64,000 nt of DNA, taken from contig NZ_CP092183.1 of assembly GCF_023499255.1 (NCBI RefSeq), forward strand, positions 3,406,501 through 3,470,500, written 5' to 3'. Each line of letters starts with the position of its first letter. The stretch's first letter is position 1. Below the pieces are notes generated by a model that did no database searches, was not told the DNA's origin, and was given only the letters and a program-made list of their open reading frames with translations. Shown one piece after another: positions 10,076 to 17,851 of this stretch. A program made the translations under genes and the position numbers. This DNA comes from Couchioplanes caeruleus (GTDB lineage Bacteria > Actinomycetota > Actinomycetes > Mycobacteriales > Micromonosporaceae).

Positions 10076-11665
10076 TCACACGACGTCGAAGTTGGCCATC
10101 ATCATCATGTCCTCGTGCTCCAGATTGTGGCAGTGGAAGACGTAACGGCCGCGGTACCCGTCGAAGCGGACCAGGATGCGTGCCACCTCGGCGGGGCGCA
10201 GGTCGATGGTGTCCTTCCAGCCGTGGTCGAACGGGCGTGGGCCCTTGGTCCCCCGGGCGAGCACCTGGAACGGCGCGAGGTGGATGTGCACGGGGTGGTG
10301 CAGGTCGCTGGTCAGCTCCCAGATCTCCGTCGCGCCGAGGGACACCGACGCCAGGGCCGTGCCGACGTCGAACGGCTTGCCGTTGATGACCCATCCGTGC
10401 CGGTTGCCGATGCTCTGGGAACGGAACACCATGCGCCGGACCCTGGTGGCGTCCGCCTCGCGCAGCTGCTCGAAGCTGCTGCTCAGCGTGGCCGGTACGG
10501 CACGACCGTCGGTGACCGCGCGGGTGACGTCGAAGCGCATGAGATGCCCGGTGCCCCCGTCGTCCAGGTCGTTGACCAGGGTGACCCGGCTGCCGACGGC
10601 GAGGGAGCGGAAGTCGATGAGCACGTCGAAGCGCTCCGCCGGGGACAGCTCGATGTGATCGTGCTGCAGGGGAGCGGGCAGCAGGCCGTGGTCGGAGCCG
10701 ATCTGGACGATCGGCAGGTCGTCGTCGCGCCCGTCCACGTCGAACCGGAGCCGGTAGCGGCGGGCGTTCGACGCGTTGAGGATCCGGAGCCGGTAGAGGG
10801 CGGTCTCGACCTGGTGGACCGGCCAGGGACGGCCGTTGACCAGGATCACGTCGCCCAGCACGCCCGCCTCGTAGGCATCGGTCACGCCCGGGGTGTGGGT
10901 GAGCGTGGGGTCGATGCTGGGGTACAGCAGCTCGCCGGTCTCGTCGAAGGCCCGGTCCATGACCGCGAGCGGGATGTCGCGGGCACCCCGGGGCAGGTCG
11001 AGCGAGCGCTCCTCGGCGTCGGTGATGAGGTGGAAGCCGGCGAGGCCGCGCCACACGGCCGGCGCGGTGTAGTCCATCCGGTGGTCGTGGTACCAGAGGG
11101 TGGCCGCGCGCTGCCGGGTCGGATACTCGTACGTCTTGGTGCCGACCGACGTGTTGCCGTGGTGGTCGGCGTGTGACTGCCAGCCCTCGGGCAGGATGAG
11201 GTCGGTGGGATACCCGTCGTGCTCCGGCGGGGTGACGCCGCCGTGCAGGTGGACGGCGGTGGGCGTCGGCAGCCGGTTGGTGTGGGTGACCACGACGCGC
11301 CGGCCGCTCTCGGCGACGATCGTCGGCCCGGGCACGCTGTTCTCGTACGCCCACAGCGTCGTCCGGTATCCCGGGATCACCTCGGCCCGGACGACCTGCT
11401 GGCTGATCGCGTAGTGGTCGGCGTCGGCGTCGCGGCGCACGGGGGAGAGCTGCGGCGGGATCACCAGCGGCCGGGTGAACGGCTCGGGCAGCGGGATGCG
11501 GCTGCGCAGGGTGGCGCCGGTCGAGGACTCACCACGCCAGCCCGCGAGCACGGGCAGGCCCACGGTGGAGACGGCCACGAGGCCGCCGGCCACGAGGAAA
11601 CCGCGCCGGCCCAGAGCGGGCCGCCCCCGGGCCGCGTCGCCGGGGTCCGGGGAGCCGGCGGTCAT
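10076..11665 (-). CDS. Tat-exported multicopper oxidase (CotA/bilirubin-oxidase type)
   Basis: A 529-residue copper oxidase that couples oxidation of phenols, metals or bilins to reduction of oxygen to water. All four copper-binding motifs are present: HLHGG, WYHDHRMD, HPVHIHLAPF and the C-terminal HCHNLEHEDMMMM with an axial methionine. A twin-arginine signal (LGRRGFLVAGG, about residues 19-29) indicates export folded with copper. Its ATG overlaps the stop of the upstream membrane-protein gene (ATGA), so the two are translationally coupled. The pair is divergent from a TetR regulator. Whether it serves the neighbouring antibiotic cluster (for example oxidising a quinone precursor) or general copper/phenol metabolism is open. 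Confidence 0.9.
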   Translation of the reverse strand: MTAGSPDPGDAARGRPALGRRGFLVAGGLVAVSTVGLPVLAGWRGESSTGATLRSRIPLPEPFTRPLVIPPQLSPVRRDADADHYAISQQVVRAEVIPGYRTTLWAYENSVPGPTIVAESGRRVVVTHTNRLPTPTAVHLHGGVTPPEHDGYPTDLILPEGWQSHADHHGNTSVGTKTYEYPTRQRAATLWYHDHRMDYTAPAVWRGLAGFHLITDAEERSLDLPRGARDIPLAVMDRAFDETGELLYPSIDPTLTHTPGVTDAYEAGVLGDVILVNGRPWPVHQVETALYRLRILNASNARRYRLRFDVDGRDDDLPIVQIGSDHGLLPAPLQHDHIELSPAERFDVLIDFRSLAVGSRVTLVNDLDDGGTGHLMRFDVTRAVTDGRAVPATLSSSFEQLREADATRVRRMVFRSQSIGNRHGWVINGKPFDVGTALASVSLGATEIWELTSDLHHPVHIHLAPFQVLARGTKGPRPFDHGWKDTIDLRPAEVARILVRFDGYRGRYVFHCHNLEHEDMMMMANFDVV

Positions 11666-12096
11666 GACGCGTCCTCACGAACAGGGCGGCCGCCGGCCTC
11701 GCGGACGGCCGGCTCGGTCCACGCGAACCAGGCGAGCACCCACACCAGCCCGATGACGAGGACGCCCAGGGGCACGTGGAGCCACACCATGCGGGCCGCC
11801 CCGCACGCGGCCTGGGCCTGGGAGACGAGGATCGTGGCGAGCACGCCGAGGAAGGGGCGCAACGATCCGCGCCCCCACTTCATCAGGGTCGTGGCGATCA
11901 GGGCGAGCGCCATCAGCCCGTCCGCGACCGTCGTGCCGAGCTGGTGCAGGCGAAGGAAGTCGTAGCCGCCGTCGAGGAACTGGCCCGCCGACACGGCCTG
12001 GAACAGATAGACGACGGCGGCGGCGCTGATCGCTGACCGGAAGAGCTGAAGGCCGACTTTGTGCCATCTCGTTCGCGTCTGGTCGGTTGTTGCCAT
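11662..12096 (-). CDS. Small four-helix membrane protein
   Basis: The 144-residue protein shows about four hydrophobic segments: AISAAAVVYLFQAV (about 19-35), TVADGLMALALIATTLM (about 55-72), FLGVLATILVSQAQ (about 81-95) and VPLGVLVIGLVWVLAWFAW (about 107-126), separated by short charged loops. No catalytic motif is visible. It is first in a two-gene operon with the multicopper oxidase (four-base overlap), suggesting a role in membrane electron transfer, copper handling or quinone chemistry, but that is inference from position. Start ATG 12096 lies next to the tetR operator region. Confidence 0.75.
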   Translation of the reverse strand: MATTDQTRTRWHKVGLQLFRSAISAAAVVYLFQAVSAGQFLDGGYDFLRLHQLGTTVADGLMALALIATTLMKWGRGSLRPFLGVLATILVSQAQAACGAARMVWLHVPLGVLVIGLVWVLAWFAWTEPAVREAGGRPVREDAS

Positions 12097-12103
12097 TCCG
12101 TCA

Positions 12104-12140
12104 CTCTACAGTGCAGTGCCGATCACGCTACAGCGTAGAC
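12104..12140. promoter_or_regulatory. Paired imperfect palindromes between divergent tetR and membrane-protein genes
   Basis: Two related sites, CTCTACAGTGCAGTG (12104-12118) and GCTACAGCGTAGAC (12127-12140), share CTACAG and partial dyad symmetry (CTAC-AGC-GTAG in the second). They fill the 80-bp gap between the start codons of the divergent genes at 12096 and 12177. This is the usual location of TetR operators, so autoregulation and control of the oxidase pair by the adjacent TetR is likely. Confidence 0.55.
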
Positions 12141-12176
12141 AAGCCTCCCGGGGGCCCGGGGCGGGTTGATGAGACG

Positions 12177-12812
12177 ATGGGGCCGGTGAGGACACCACGG
12201 CGCCGCTCCACCCCTCTGACCCGCGGGGAGATCGTGCGGATCGCGCTGGACCTGATCGACGAGGACGGCCTGGCGTCCTTCTCCATGCGCAAGCTCGGCG
12301 CGCGCCTGGAGGTGGACGTGATGGCGATCTACCGCCACGTCGACGATCAGGAGGCGCTGTTCGACGAGGTCGCCGCCGAGATGTTCCGCGGCGTCGACGT
12401 CGCGGGGCTGCCCTGGTCGCAGCCGTGGCCCGACCTCACGTTCGCCTACGGAATGGCGCTGCGCGACGCCCTCCTCCGGCATCCGGACGCCCTGCCGATC
12501 TACGCGCGCCGGCCCAACCGGTCGCCGGACGCCGTCGAATGGGGCGTACGGGCGTTGCTCAAGCTCTCCGACGAGGGCGTACCGGGCACCACGGCGCTCC
12601 AGGTGGCGCTGTGCATCAACGAGTTCGTCGTCGGGCACGCGATGGCGGTGAGCGCGTGGCAGACCGAGTCGCAGCGCAGCCGCCGCCCCGAGGAGGGCTC
12701 GGCCGGCTTCAACGTGCTCGCCGCCGCCGCGGCGGCCTCCCTGCCGGGTGCCCACTTCGAGCTCGGGTTGCGCGCGATCATCGACGGTCTGCGGCGGGCG
12801 GTCACCCGCTGA
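12177..12812 (+). CDS. TetR-family repressor with TetR_C-type ligand domain
   Basis: A 211-residue regulator. The N-terminal helix-turn-helix is clear: TRGEIVRIALDLIDEDG, then FSMRKLGARLEVDVMAIYRH, matching TetR helices 1-4. The C-terminal region (about 80-205) resembles the tetracycline-repressor class that binds hydrophobic drug-like ligands. It probably represses itself and the divergent membrane protein/multicopper oxidase pair through the paired sites at 12104-12140. ATG 12177 is used; GTG 12186 is a possible alternative. Whether it senses the product of the neighbouring cluster is speculative. A hairpin terminator follows its stop codon immediately. Confidence 0.85.
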   Translation: MGPVRTPRRRSTPLTRGEIVRIALDLIDEDGLASFSMRKLGARLEVDVMAIYRHVDDQEALFDEVAAEMFRGVDVAGLPWSQPWPDLTFAYGMALRDALLRHPDALPIYARRPNRSPDAVEWGVRALLKLSDEGVPGTTALQVALCINEFVVGHAMAVSAWQTESQRSRRPEEGSAGFNVLAAAAAASLPGAHFELGLRAIIDGLRRAVTR

Positions 12813-12839
12813 ACGCACCGGCGCGCCGGCGGTGCGTTC
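12811..12839. terminator. Bidirectional hairpin terminator
   Basis: Arms GAACGCACCG and CGGTGCGTTC (10 bp, perfect) enclose a 9-nt GC-rich loop. It begins inside the tetR stop codon and lies before the stop of the convergent gene ending at 12854, so it can serve both directions and marks the likely left edge of the biosynthetic cluster. Confidence 0.7.
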
Positions 12840-12853
12840 AGCGGTTCGACGGA

Positions 12854-13207
12854 TCAGGGATAGAGGCCCAGCTCCTGCCAGAGCTCCCGTTCCGCCTGGC
12901 TGAGCGGTACGTCGGGCAGGAGCCGTTCGGGATGTCCCCGCACCGGCCCGGTGTGTCCCGTGCGCTCGGGGTGGCCGGTGGCCGGCTCGTCGTCACCGGG
13001 CATCCGGCCCGCGTCCGGCGGCCCGCCGGGCTCGATTCGCGGTGAGCCGGCCGGCGGCGTGGTGTCGCCGGCCGGCCGACCGGCCGCCAGGTCACCCGCG
13101 GGCACCGAGCTGAGGCTCATGCCGAGGTGGACGAGGCCGTTGTGCACCAGTGCGACCACGATCTCCGCGCACTGCAGGCACCGCACCAGTAGGGGGTGGG
13201 CGGGCAT
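12854..13207 (-). CDS. Small hypothetical protein at the end of the SARP-GT-MT-rmlA operon
   Basis: A 117-residue protein. Its N-terminal 35 residues are ordered and hydrophobic (LLVRCLQCAEIVVALVHNG) and include a CxxC pair (RCLQC). The middle is Gly/Pro/Asp-rich and probably unstructured, and the end (LSQAERELWQELGLYP) looks helical. No family is recognised. The ribosome binding site GGAGG a few bases before ATG 13207 is strong, arguing that it is translated. It follows the nucleotidylyltransferase gene by 26 bp in the same direction and is the last gene before the terminator, so it belongs to the cluster by position. Confidence 0.7.
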   Translation of the reverse strand: MPAHPLLVRCLQCAEIVVALVHNGLVHLGMSLSSVPAGDLAAGRPAGDTTPPAGSPRIEPGGPPDAGRMPGDDEPATGHPERTGHTGPVRGHPERLLPDVPLSQAERELWQELGLYP

Positions 13208-13233
13208 GGATACCTCCGGGGGGACTTCGGCGG

Positions 13234-14109
13234 CTACGAGGTCTCCAGCACGCGGGTCAGGTACCGGCCCTGCTCGCTGGCCGGGCCACCGATGCGGGCG
13301 GCGAGGGCACCCAGGTCGTCACCGGAGATGAAGCGCATCCGGTACGCGACCTCCTCCAGGCAGGCGATCTGGACGCCCTGGCGCTTCTGCAGCACCTGCA
13401 CGAACTGACCCGCCTCGAGGAGGCTGTCCGCCGTTCCGGTGTCGAGCCACGCCGTTCCGCGTCCGAGGTCGACCAGGCGGGCGCGGCCCGCGTCGAGGAA
13501 CCGCCGGTTCAGGTCGGTGATCTCCAGCTCGCCGCGGGCGGAGGGGCGCAGCTCGGTGGCGTAGTCGAGGGCCTCGTTGTCGTAGAGGTAGAGGCCGGTG
13601 ACGGCGAGGTTTCCGCGCGGGGCGGAGGGCTTCTCCTCCAGGGCCACGAGGTGGTGGGACTCGTTGAGCACGGCGACGCCGTACCGTTCCGGGTCCGCCA
13701 CCGTGTAGCCGAACAACGTGCAGCCGTCGAGCTTCTCGACCTCCTGGCGCAGGGTGAAGCCGAAGTCGTGCCCGTAGAAGATGTTGTCGCCCAGGATCAG
13801 GCAGATCTGCTCGTCCCCGATGAACTCGCGGCCGATCAGCAGCGCGTCGGCCAGGCCGCGGGGAGCCGCCTGCGTCGCGTACTGCAGCTCGATGCCGAGG
13901 TGCTCCCCGTTGCCGAGCAGGGCGCGGAAGGCCTGCTCGTGGTCGGGCGTACAGATCACCATGGTCTCGCGGATGCCGGCCAGCATCAGCACCGAGAGCG
14001 GGTAGTAGATCAGCGGTTTGTCGTAGACGGGCAGCAGTTGCTTGGACGTGATGGTGGTCAGCGGCCGGAGCCGGCTGCCCGTCCCGCCCGCCAGGATGAT
14101 GCCTCGCAT
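13234..14109 (-). CDS. rmlA: Glucose-1-phosphate thymidylyltransferase
   Basis: This 291-residue enzyme makes dTDP-glucose from dTTP and glucose-1-phosphate, the first step to all deoxysugars of the cluster. The nucleotide-binding signature GIILAGGTGSRLRPLT and KQLLPVYDKP are complete, as are LGDNIFYGHD (metal and base contact), EEKPSAPRGN and the C-terminal GTAWLDTGT. Length is normal for RmlA. It lies in a minus-strand operon with SARP, GT and methyltransferase genes (21 bp from the latter). The following pathway enzyme, a 4,6-dehydratase, is not in the window. Confidence 0.95.
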   Translation of the reverse strand: MRGIILAGGTGSRLRPLTTITSKQLLPVYDKPLIYYPLSVLMLAGIRETMVICTPDHEQAFRALLGNGEHLGIELQYATQAAPRGLADALLIGREFIGDEQICLILGDNIFYGHDFGFTLRQEVEKLDGCTLFGYTVADPERYGVAVLNESHHLVALEEKPSAPRGNLAVTGLYLYDNEALDYATELRPSARGELEITDLNRRFLDAGRARLVDLGRGTAWLDTGTADSLLEAGQFVQVLQKRQGVQIACLEEVAYRMRFISGDDLGALAARIGGPASEQGRYLTRVLETS

Positions 14110-14130
14110 CGTGCGGGTCCTCCCGTTCGG

Positions 14131-15162
14131 CTAGGACTTCGTGGCGACTCGGCAGTCGACCAGGTGCAGGAAGGGGCCGACCGGGCGGATGCCGGTGACC
14201 TCCAGCCCGGCCCGGGCCGCGAGGGCGACCAGGTCGGCGGTGAGGTGCTTCTTGCCGTTCACGTTGAGCAGGAGCAGCAGGTCCATCCCGGTGGTGAAGG
14301 CACCCTCGCTGCTGCCGTCGATCAGGTTCTCGATGATGGCGATGCGGGCACCGGGCGGCGCGCTGCGGGCGACGTTGGCCAGCGCGGCGACCGTGCTCTC
14401 GTCGTCCCACTCCAGCACGTTCTTGAGCACGTACACGTCGGCCTCGACCGGTACGCCGCGGCGGCAGTCGCCGGCCACCGTGCTGACCCGGCCGGCGAGG
14501 GCGCCGCCGGGAGCGAGCCGCGGGTCCACGTTGCCGATGACGGCGGGCAGGTCGAACAGCACGCCGGTCAGGGCGGGGTCGCGCTCCAGGATGGTGGCGA
14601 GCAGATGGCCCTGCCCACCGGCGATGTCGGCGACCCGCGCCGTTCCGGTCAGGTCGAGCGCGGCGGCCAGGGCGTCCGACGACAGGCGGCTGGCCTGGGT
14701 CATCGCGCGGTCGAAGACCTCCGCGGACTCGGGGGCGTCGTCGTGGAGGTAGGTGAAGAAGTCCTTGCCGTGCTGCTCCTCGAACACGCCCTTGCCGGTA
14801 CGCACGGCGTCGGCCAGGTGCGGCCAGACGGTCCACGTCCACGGCTCCGTCGCCCACAGGACCATGTACCGCAGGCTGCGGGGGTGGTCCTCGCGCAGGA
14901 GCCGGGACGCCGGGGTGTGGCGGTAGCTGTCGCCGTCGTCGGAGGCGAACACCCCGTGCACGGACAGGGCACGCAGCAGCCTGCCCAGCGTCTCCGGAAC
15001 GGCGTTGACCTCGCCGGCGATCTGCGCCGTCGTCGCGGGTTCGTCGCCCACGGCGTCGGCCACACCTATCTCGGCCGCTGCCCGCAACGCCCCGGCGAAG
15101 CCGGCTGCCAGCGCGAGGCGCCGTATGGTCGTGACGGCATCCGCGGCACCTGTTGTCGTCAT
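14131..15162 (-). CDS. SAM-dependent O-methyltransferase (acyl/aromatic polyketide type)
   Basis: A 343-residue two-domain methyltransferase: an N-terminal dimerisation/winged-helix domain (FAGALRAAAEIGVADAV, then a helix set including TLGRLLRALSVHGVF) and a C-terminal Rossmann domain with motif I VADIAGGQGHLLATIL. The classic motif normally reads DxGGGxG; here it is DIAGGQG. Typical substrates are hydroxyls on aromatic polyketides or sugars. Candidates here are an aglycone phenol or the 4-OH of a 3-C-methyl sugar (as in dutomycin-type molecules). It is preceded by a 136-bp gap with an SARP-type promoter array, so it can start its own transcript with rmlA. Confidence 0.85.
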   Translation of the reverse strand: MTTTGAADAVTTIRRLALAAGFAGALRAAAEIGVADAVGDEPATTAQIAGEVNAVPETLGRLLRALSVHGVFASDDGDSYRHTPASRLLREDHPRSLRYMVLWATEPWTWTVWPHLADAVRTGKGVFEEQHGKDFFTYLHDDAPESAEVFDRAMTQASRLSSDALAAALDLTGTARVADIAGGQGHLLATILERDPALTGVLFDLPAVIGNVDPRLAPGGALAGRVSTVAGDCRRGVPVEADVYVLKNVLEWDDESTVAALANVARSAPPGARIAIIENLIDGSSEGAFTTGMDLLLLLNVNGKKHLTADLVALAARAGLEVTGIRPVGPFLHLVDCRVATKS

Positions 15163-15211
15163 GTGCTGCCTTCCCCTCGATCCGATCGCTGCGTCCCGGC
15201 GATGCGGTACG

Positions 15212-15254
15212 AGCCTGCCGGTCGCGCCTAAACCGCTGCTGGATCCGCGGTGGA
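15212..15254 (-). promoter_or_regulatory. SARP-type promoter array for the methyltransferase-rmlA operon
   Basis: Reading the minus strand: TCCACCG (15254-15248), TCCAGCA (15243-15237) and TTTAGGC (15232-15226) are spaced exactly 11 bp; after 8 nt comes CAGGCT (15217-15212), a NANNNT -10-like hexamer. The layout is the same as at the other cluster promoters. The third heptamer is the weakest match to TTGAGCA. It would let the methyltransferase, rmlA and the small orf be activated independently of the SARP-GT genes upstream. Confidence 0.55.
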
Positions 15255-15298
15255 GCTTCGCGGCGGCGCCTCGCGGGAAGCGCGGGCGACCGAGCGCG

Positions 15299-16411
15299 CT
15301 ACCGGCCGGCCGCGACGTCGGCGATGAGCAGGCGGGCGACCTCGGCCGCGGACGCCATGCCGTCGAGTTCGGCCGCGAGCCGGCGGGCGGCGCGCCGGGG
15401 TGGCGGGGAGTGCACGTGCCGGATCGCAGTCGCGAGTCCGCCGTCGCCCAGCTCGTCCCATCCCACCCGGCAGCCGGCCCCGAGTCCCGCCACCCGGGCG
15501 GCGTTCCACTCCTGGTCGGCGTTGTAGGGGACGACGACCGCGGGCAGGCCGTACCCGAGGGCGTGCATCAGTGAGCCGAAGCCGCCGTGGCACACCAGTG
15601 CGGTGCAGCCGGCGGCGAGCGTCCCGAGGTCGGCGAACGGGTGGACCTCGACGTGCGGGGGCGCCTTCCCGGCGATCTCGCCGGCCCGGTCCCCGGCGGC
15701 GAGGAGGCAGGGCATCCGGACGTGCGTCAGCTCCGCCAGCACCCGCTCGAGCAGGTCGCCCTGGTTGAGCAGGGTGCCGAGGGTGACCAGCAGGCGGGGT
15801 CCGGGGGGCGGTGCCGGTCCCGGCCCGCGGTCGGGCGCCCGCATCGTCGCCCAGGCGCCCGGCACCCGCTCGAAGCTGGGCGGCGTGGTGTGCACGTACC
15901 GGCTGCGGCTGAGGGCGTCGAGGTCGGCGGGCGTGGCCGGCAGCCCGGCCGCCGCCCGCAACCGCAGCAGCAGCTGTCCGCCGTCGCTCATCAGCCGGTC
16001 GCCGCTGCGGAAGAACCCGATGCCCACGGTGCTCACCGGCAGGCCGGCGAGCTCGGCCGCGAAGGAGACCCCGAACTCGGTCGGCTCCCGCAGCACCAGA
16101 TCGGGGGAGACTTCCTTCAGCACCGTGTTAGCGGCGTGAAAGGTCGCCCCGATCGTGTTCTCCGCGAACGAGTAGTCCGGGTGCCCGCCGGTGGGGCTCT
16201 CGCCGACCGTGAACGGCAGGGGCGCCCGGTGCGCGGCGAGCCAGGGCGGCCCGGCGCCCCGGAAGGGGAACCCCCGGCGTTCCACGAAGGCGCGGAACGC
16301 CGGGCTCGACACCACGACGACGTCGTGTCCCTGATCCTGCAGGGCCCGCAGGAGGCCCGACATGGGAAGGAAGTGCCCCGGGGCGGGCTGGGAGGTGCAG
16401 AGAACCCGCAC
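15299..16411 (-). CDS. Deoxysugar glycosyltransferase (GT1 family) 1
   Basis: A 370-residue GT-B enzyme of the antibiotic glycosyltransferase group, which transfers a deoxysugar from its nucleotide form to a polyketide. It starts with RVLCTSQPAPGHFLPMSGLL (the acceptor-domain loop with the conserved PGHxxP histidine). The C-terminal donor-binding motif is HGGFGSLMHALGYGLPAVVVP, here with two residues more than strictly needed, followed by NADQEWNAARV. The GTG start at 16411 is chosen because AGGA lies seven bases upstream and the protein then opens at the first beta strand. It sits 31 bp after the SARP gene, so the two are probably co-transcribed. Its donor and acceptor are unknown; two more GT genes exist in the window. 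Confidence 0.9.
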   Translation of the reverse strand: MRVLCTSQPAPGHFLPMSGLLRALQDQGHDVVVVSSPAFRAFVERRGFPFRGAGPPWLAAHRAPLPFTVGESPTGGHPDYSFAENTIGATFHAANTVLKEVSPDLVLREPTEFGVSFAAELAGLPVSTVGIGFFRSGDRLMSDGGQLLLRLRAAAGLPATPADLDALSRSRYVHTTPPSFERVPGAWATMRAPDRGPGPAPPPGPRLLVTLGTLLNQGDLLERVLAELTHVRMPCLLAAGDRAGEIAGKAPPHVEVHPFADLGTLAAGCTALVCHGGFGSLMHALGYGLPAVVVPYNADQEWNAARVAGLGAGCRVGWDELGDGGLATAIRHVHSPPPRRAARRLAAELDGMASAAEVARLLIADVAAGR

Positions 16412-16442
16412 GGTGCGTCCTATATGGAGGATCGGCGTCCGG

Positions 16443-17228
16443 TCACCGGCCGGTGCTTGCGAGCTCGGTGCTGCCCGTGAGGATCGCGTGGTGCAGTTCC
16501 TGCAATCTGGCGGACGGCTCCAGCCCGAGATCGTCGACGAGCAGGGTACGGAAACCCTGGAACGAGTCCAGCGCGGCGCGCAGACGGCCGGCGCGGAACA
16601 GGGCGACCATGTATTGCGCGCGGAAGCCCTCGTGCATCGGGTGGCGGCCGACGAGTTGGGTGAGCTCGCTGAGCACCTCGTGGAAATGCCCCAGGCGCAG
16701 TTCCGCCTCAATCCGGAGTTCGGTGATGATCAGACGGCTCTCCTCGAGCCGGCGCACATGCAATTCGAGCAGTGGCCCGGGGCGTACGTCTGTCAATGGC
16801 TCACCTCGCCAGAGACGCAATGCCCTGGTGAACGCGTCGCTCGCCTGCTCGTAGCGCTGCTCCGACATGTAGGCCTGTCCCTGCGTCACCAGGTTCTCGT
16901 AGATGCTCAAATCGTGAACCGACTCGTCCACACGCAGCATATATCCAGGCAGGCGGGTGACCAGAATGTTGCGGCCGGCCTGTCCCGCGTCGTGCAGATA
17001 CATTCCCCGAAACATTTTCCGGAGCTGCAGGACATACGTTTGCAGAGTCGTCAGTGCGCTGCGCGGCGGGTTTTCCTGCCACAATTCTTGGATGAGTGCG
17101 GTGGTGGAGACCGCGCGATTCGGTTCCAGCATGAGCATGGCGAGGACGCTACGTGGTTTCGGAGCCGTCATGATCTGTGATACTTCGACTCCATCGATCA
17201 TGAGTGGGCCCAGTACGCCGAATTGCAT
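16443..17228 (-). CDS. SARP-family pathway activator
   Basis: This 261-residue protein is a Streptomyces antibiotic regulatory protein: an OmpR-type winged helix (about 1-95, FGVLGPLMI... RSVLAMLMLEPNRAVS, TTLQTYVLQLRKMF) followed by a BTAD domain (about 100-250, ENLVTQGQAYM... RALRLWRGEPLTD). Size and layout match DnrI/ActII-ORF4 activators, which bind direct heptamer repeats spaced 11 bp upstream of target promoters. Eight such arrays are found at cluster operons in this window. ATG 17228 follows a strong GGGGGAGA site. It is the first gene of a minus-strand operon with a glycosyltransferase. Its GC content is somewhat lower than that of its neighbours. A 623-bp gap with several palindromes lies upstream. 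Confidence 0.92.
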   Translation of the reverse strand: MQFGVLGPLMIDGVEVSQIMTAPKPRSVLAMLMLEPNRAVSTTALIQELWQENPPRSALTTLQTYVLQLRKMFRGMYLHDAGQAGRNILVTRLPGYMLRVDESVHDLSIYENLVTQGQAYMSEQRYEQASDAFTRALRLWRGEPLTDVRPGPLLELHVRRLEESRLIITELRIEAELRLGHFHEVLSELTQLVGRHPMHEGFRAQYMVALFRAGRLRAALDSFQGFRTLLVDDLGLEPSARLQELHHAILTGSTELASTGR

Positions 17229-17744
17229 TGATTCTCCCCCGTGTGTTGTGCGGCGGAAACCGCACGATTTGTCCCGCCCTGTGCCGCGTCGACCGGACCG
17301 TCAGACCGGGAGTGCTCCTTCTCCGCCCGGTGGCCCGGTGGGCCCGGTGGTCGAAGGTGGCCCCTCGTCGTCGAGCGGGCCGGTGGTGACGGAAGTGGTC
17401 GTCGTCAAATTTCGCGGCTGTCGGTGATGCGACAGAGTTCCCTGGTGGAGGTCCCTCTCGTCGCCTGTGGGCGGTGGTCGGCGGACGTGGCCTTGCGGTT
17501 TTCCGCAATCTTCCTTTCCGGGTCCTGTCGGGCGTGATTCCGCAATAGGCCACGGCGTGCCGCAACCCATGGAACAACATGGCCAACGTCTATGCAAGAC
17601 CGTTCGGATTTGGGGGGTGCGGTAACCCGCAGGTCACATACCCCCCAATCCGGACGCCGGGCTACCGTCATGCTGCGGTCATGTTGCGCAAGCGTAAGAG
17701 ACTGCATTCTGTGAATCGGCTGGGCGTGGTCGGCCGGACCGCAC
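17229..17744. other. Long regulatory gap upstream of the SARP gene with repeated TGCGG/CCGCA palindromes
   Basis: No convincing gene is present; short frames lack coding bias. Three palindromes share TGCGG...CCGCA: 17249-17264 (6-nt spacer), 17493-17508 (TTGCGG-TTTT-CCGCAA, perfect) and 17618-17631 (4-nt spacer TAAC). Further CCGCAA half-sites occur at 17540 and 17560. The third palindrome lies in the loop of a longer inverted repeat at 17603-17655. The set looks like operators for a regulator acting on the SARP gene and/or the divergent operon. Confidence 0.5.
17603..17655. promoter_or_regulatory. Long imperfect inverted repeat with nested hairpin
   Basis: The left arm TTCGGATTTGGGGGGT (17603-17618) pairs with ACCCCCCAATCCGGAC (17640-17655) with one bulged base and minor mismatch. 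The loop contains a second small stem, GCGG-TAAC-CCGC. Six consecutive G:C pairs make it very stable. It could be an operator for a dimer, a transcript structure, or a terminator between the divergent units. It lies 90 bp before the SARP-type array of the plus-strand operon. Confidence 0.45.
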
Positions 17745-17798
17745 TCCACCATTCCTCCGGTCCGGCTCGAGTCTGAATCCATCCCTCTGCGCCACCGT
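17745..17798 (+). promoter_or_regulatory. SARP-type promoter array (four heptamers) for the 17.85-22.3 kb operon
   Basis: Four heptamers spaced exactly 11 bp: TCCACCA (17745), TCCGGTC (17756), TCGAGTC (17767), TCCATCC (17778). After 8 nt comes CACCGT (17793-17798), a NANNNT hexamer in the -10 position. Start codon 17852 is about 47 nt downstream of the expected transcription start. It has one more repeat than the other arrays. Confidence 0.7.
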
Positions 17799-17851
17799 TG
17801 CGGCAGGCGGGCCGACCCGCCGTGTCCCCACGAGGGAAGGAGGAAGGCCAG

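Noticed and set aside
17579..17776. Possible 65-residue gene in the SARP upstream gap
   Set aside because: It overlaps the inverted repeat and the SARP-type array, lacks a ribosome binding site and shows no coding bias.
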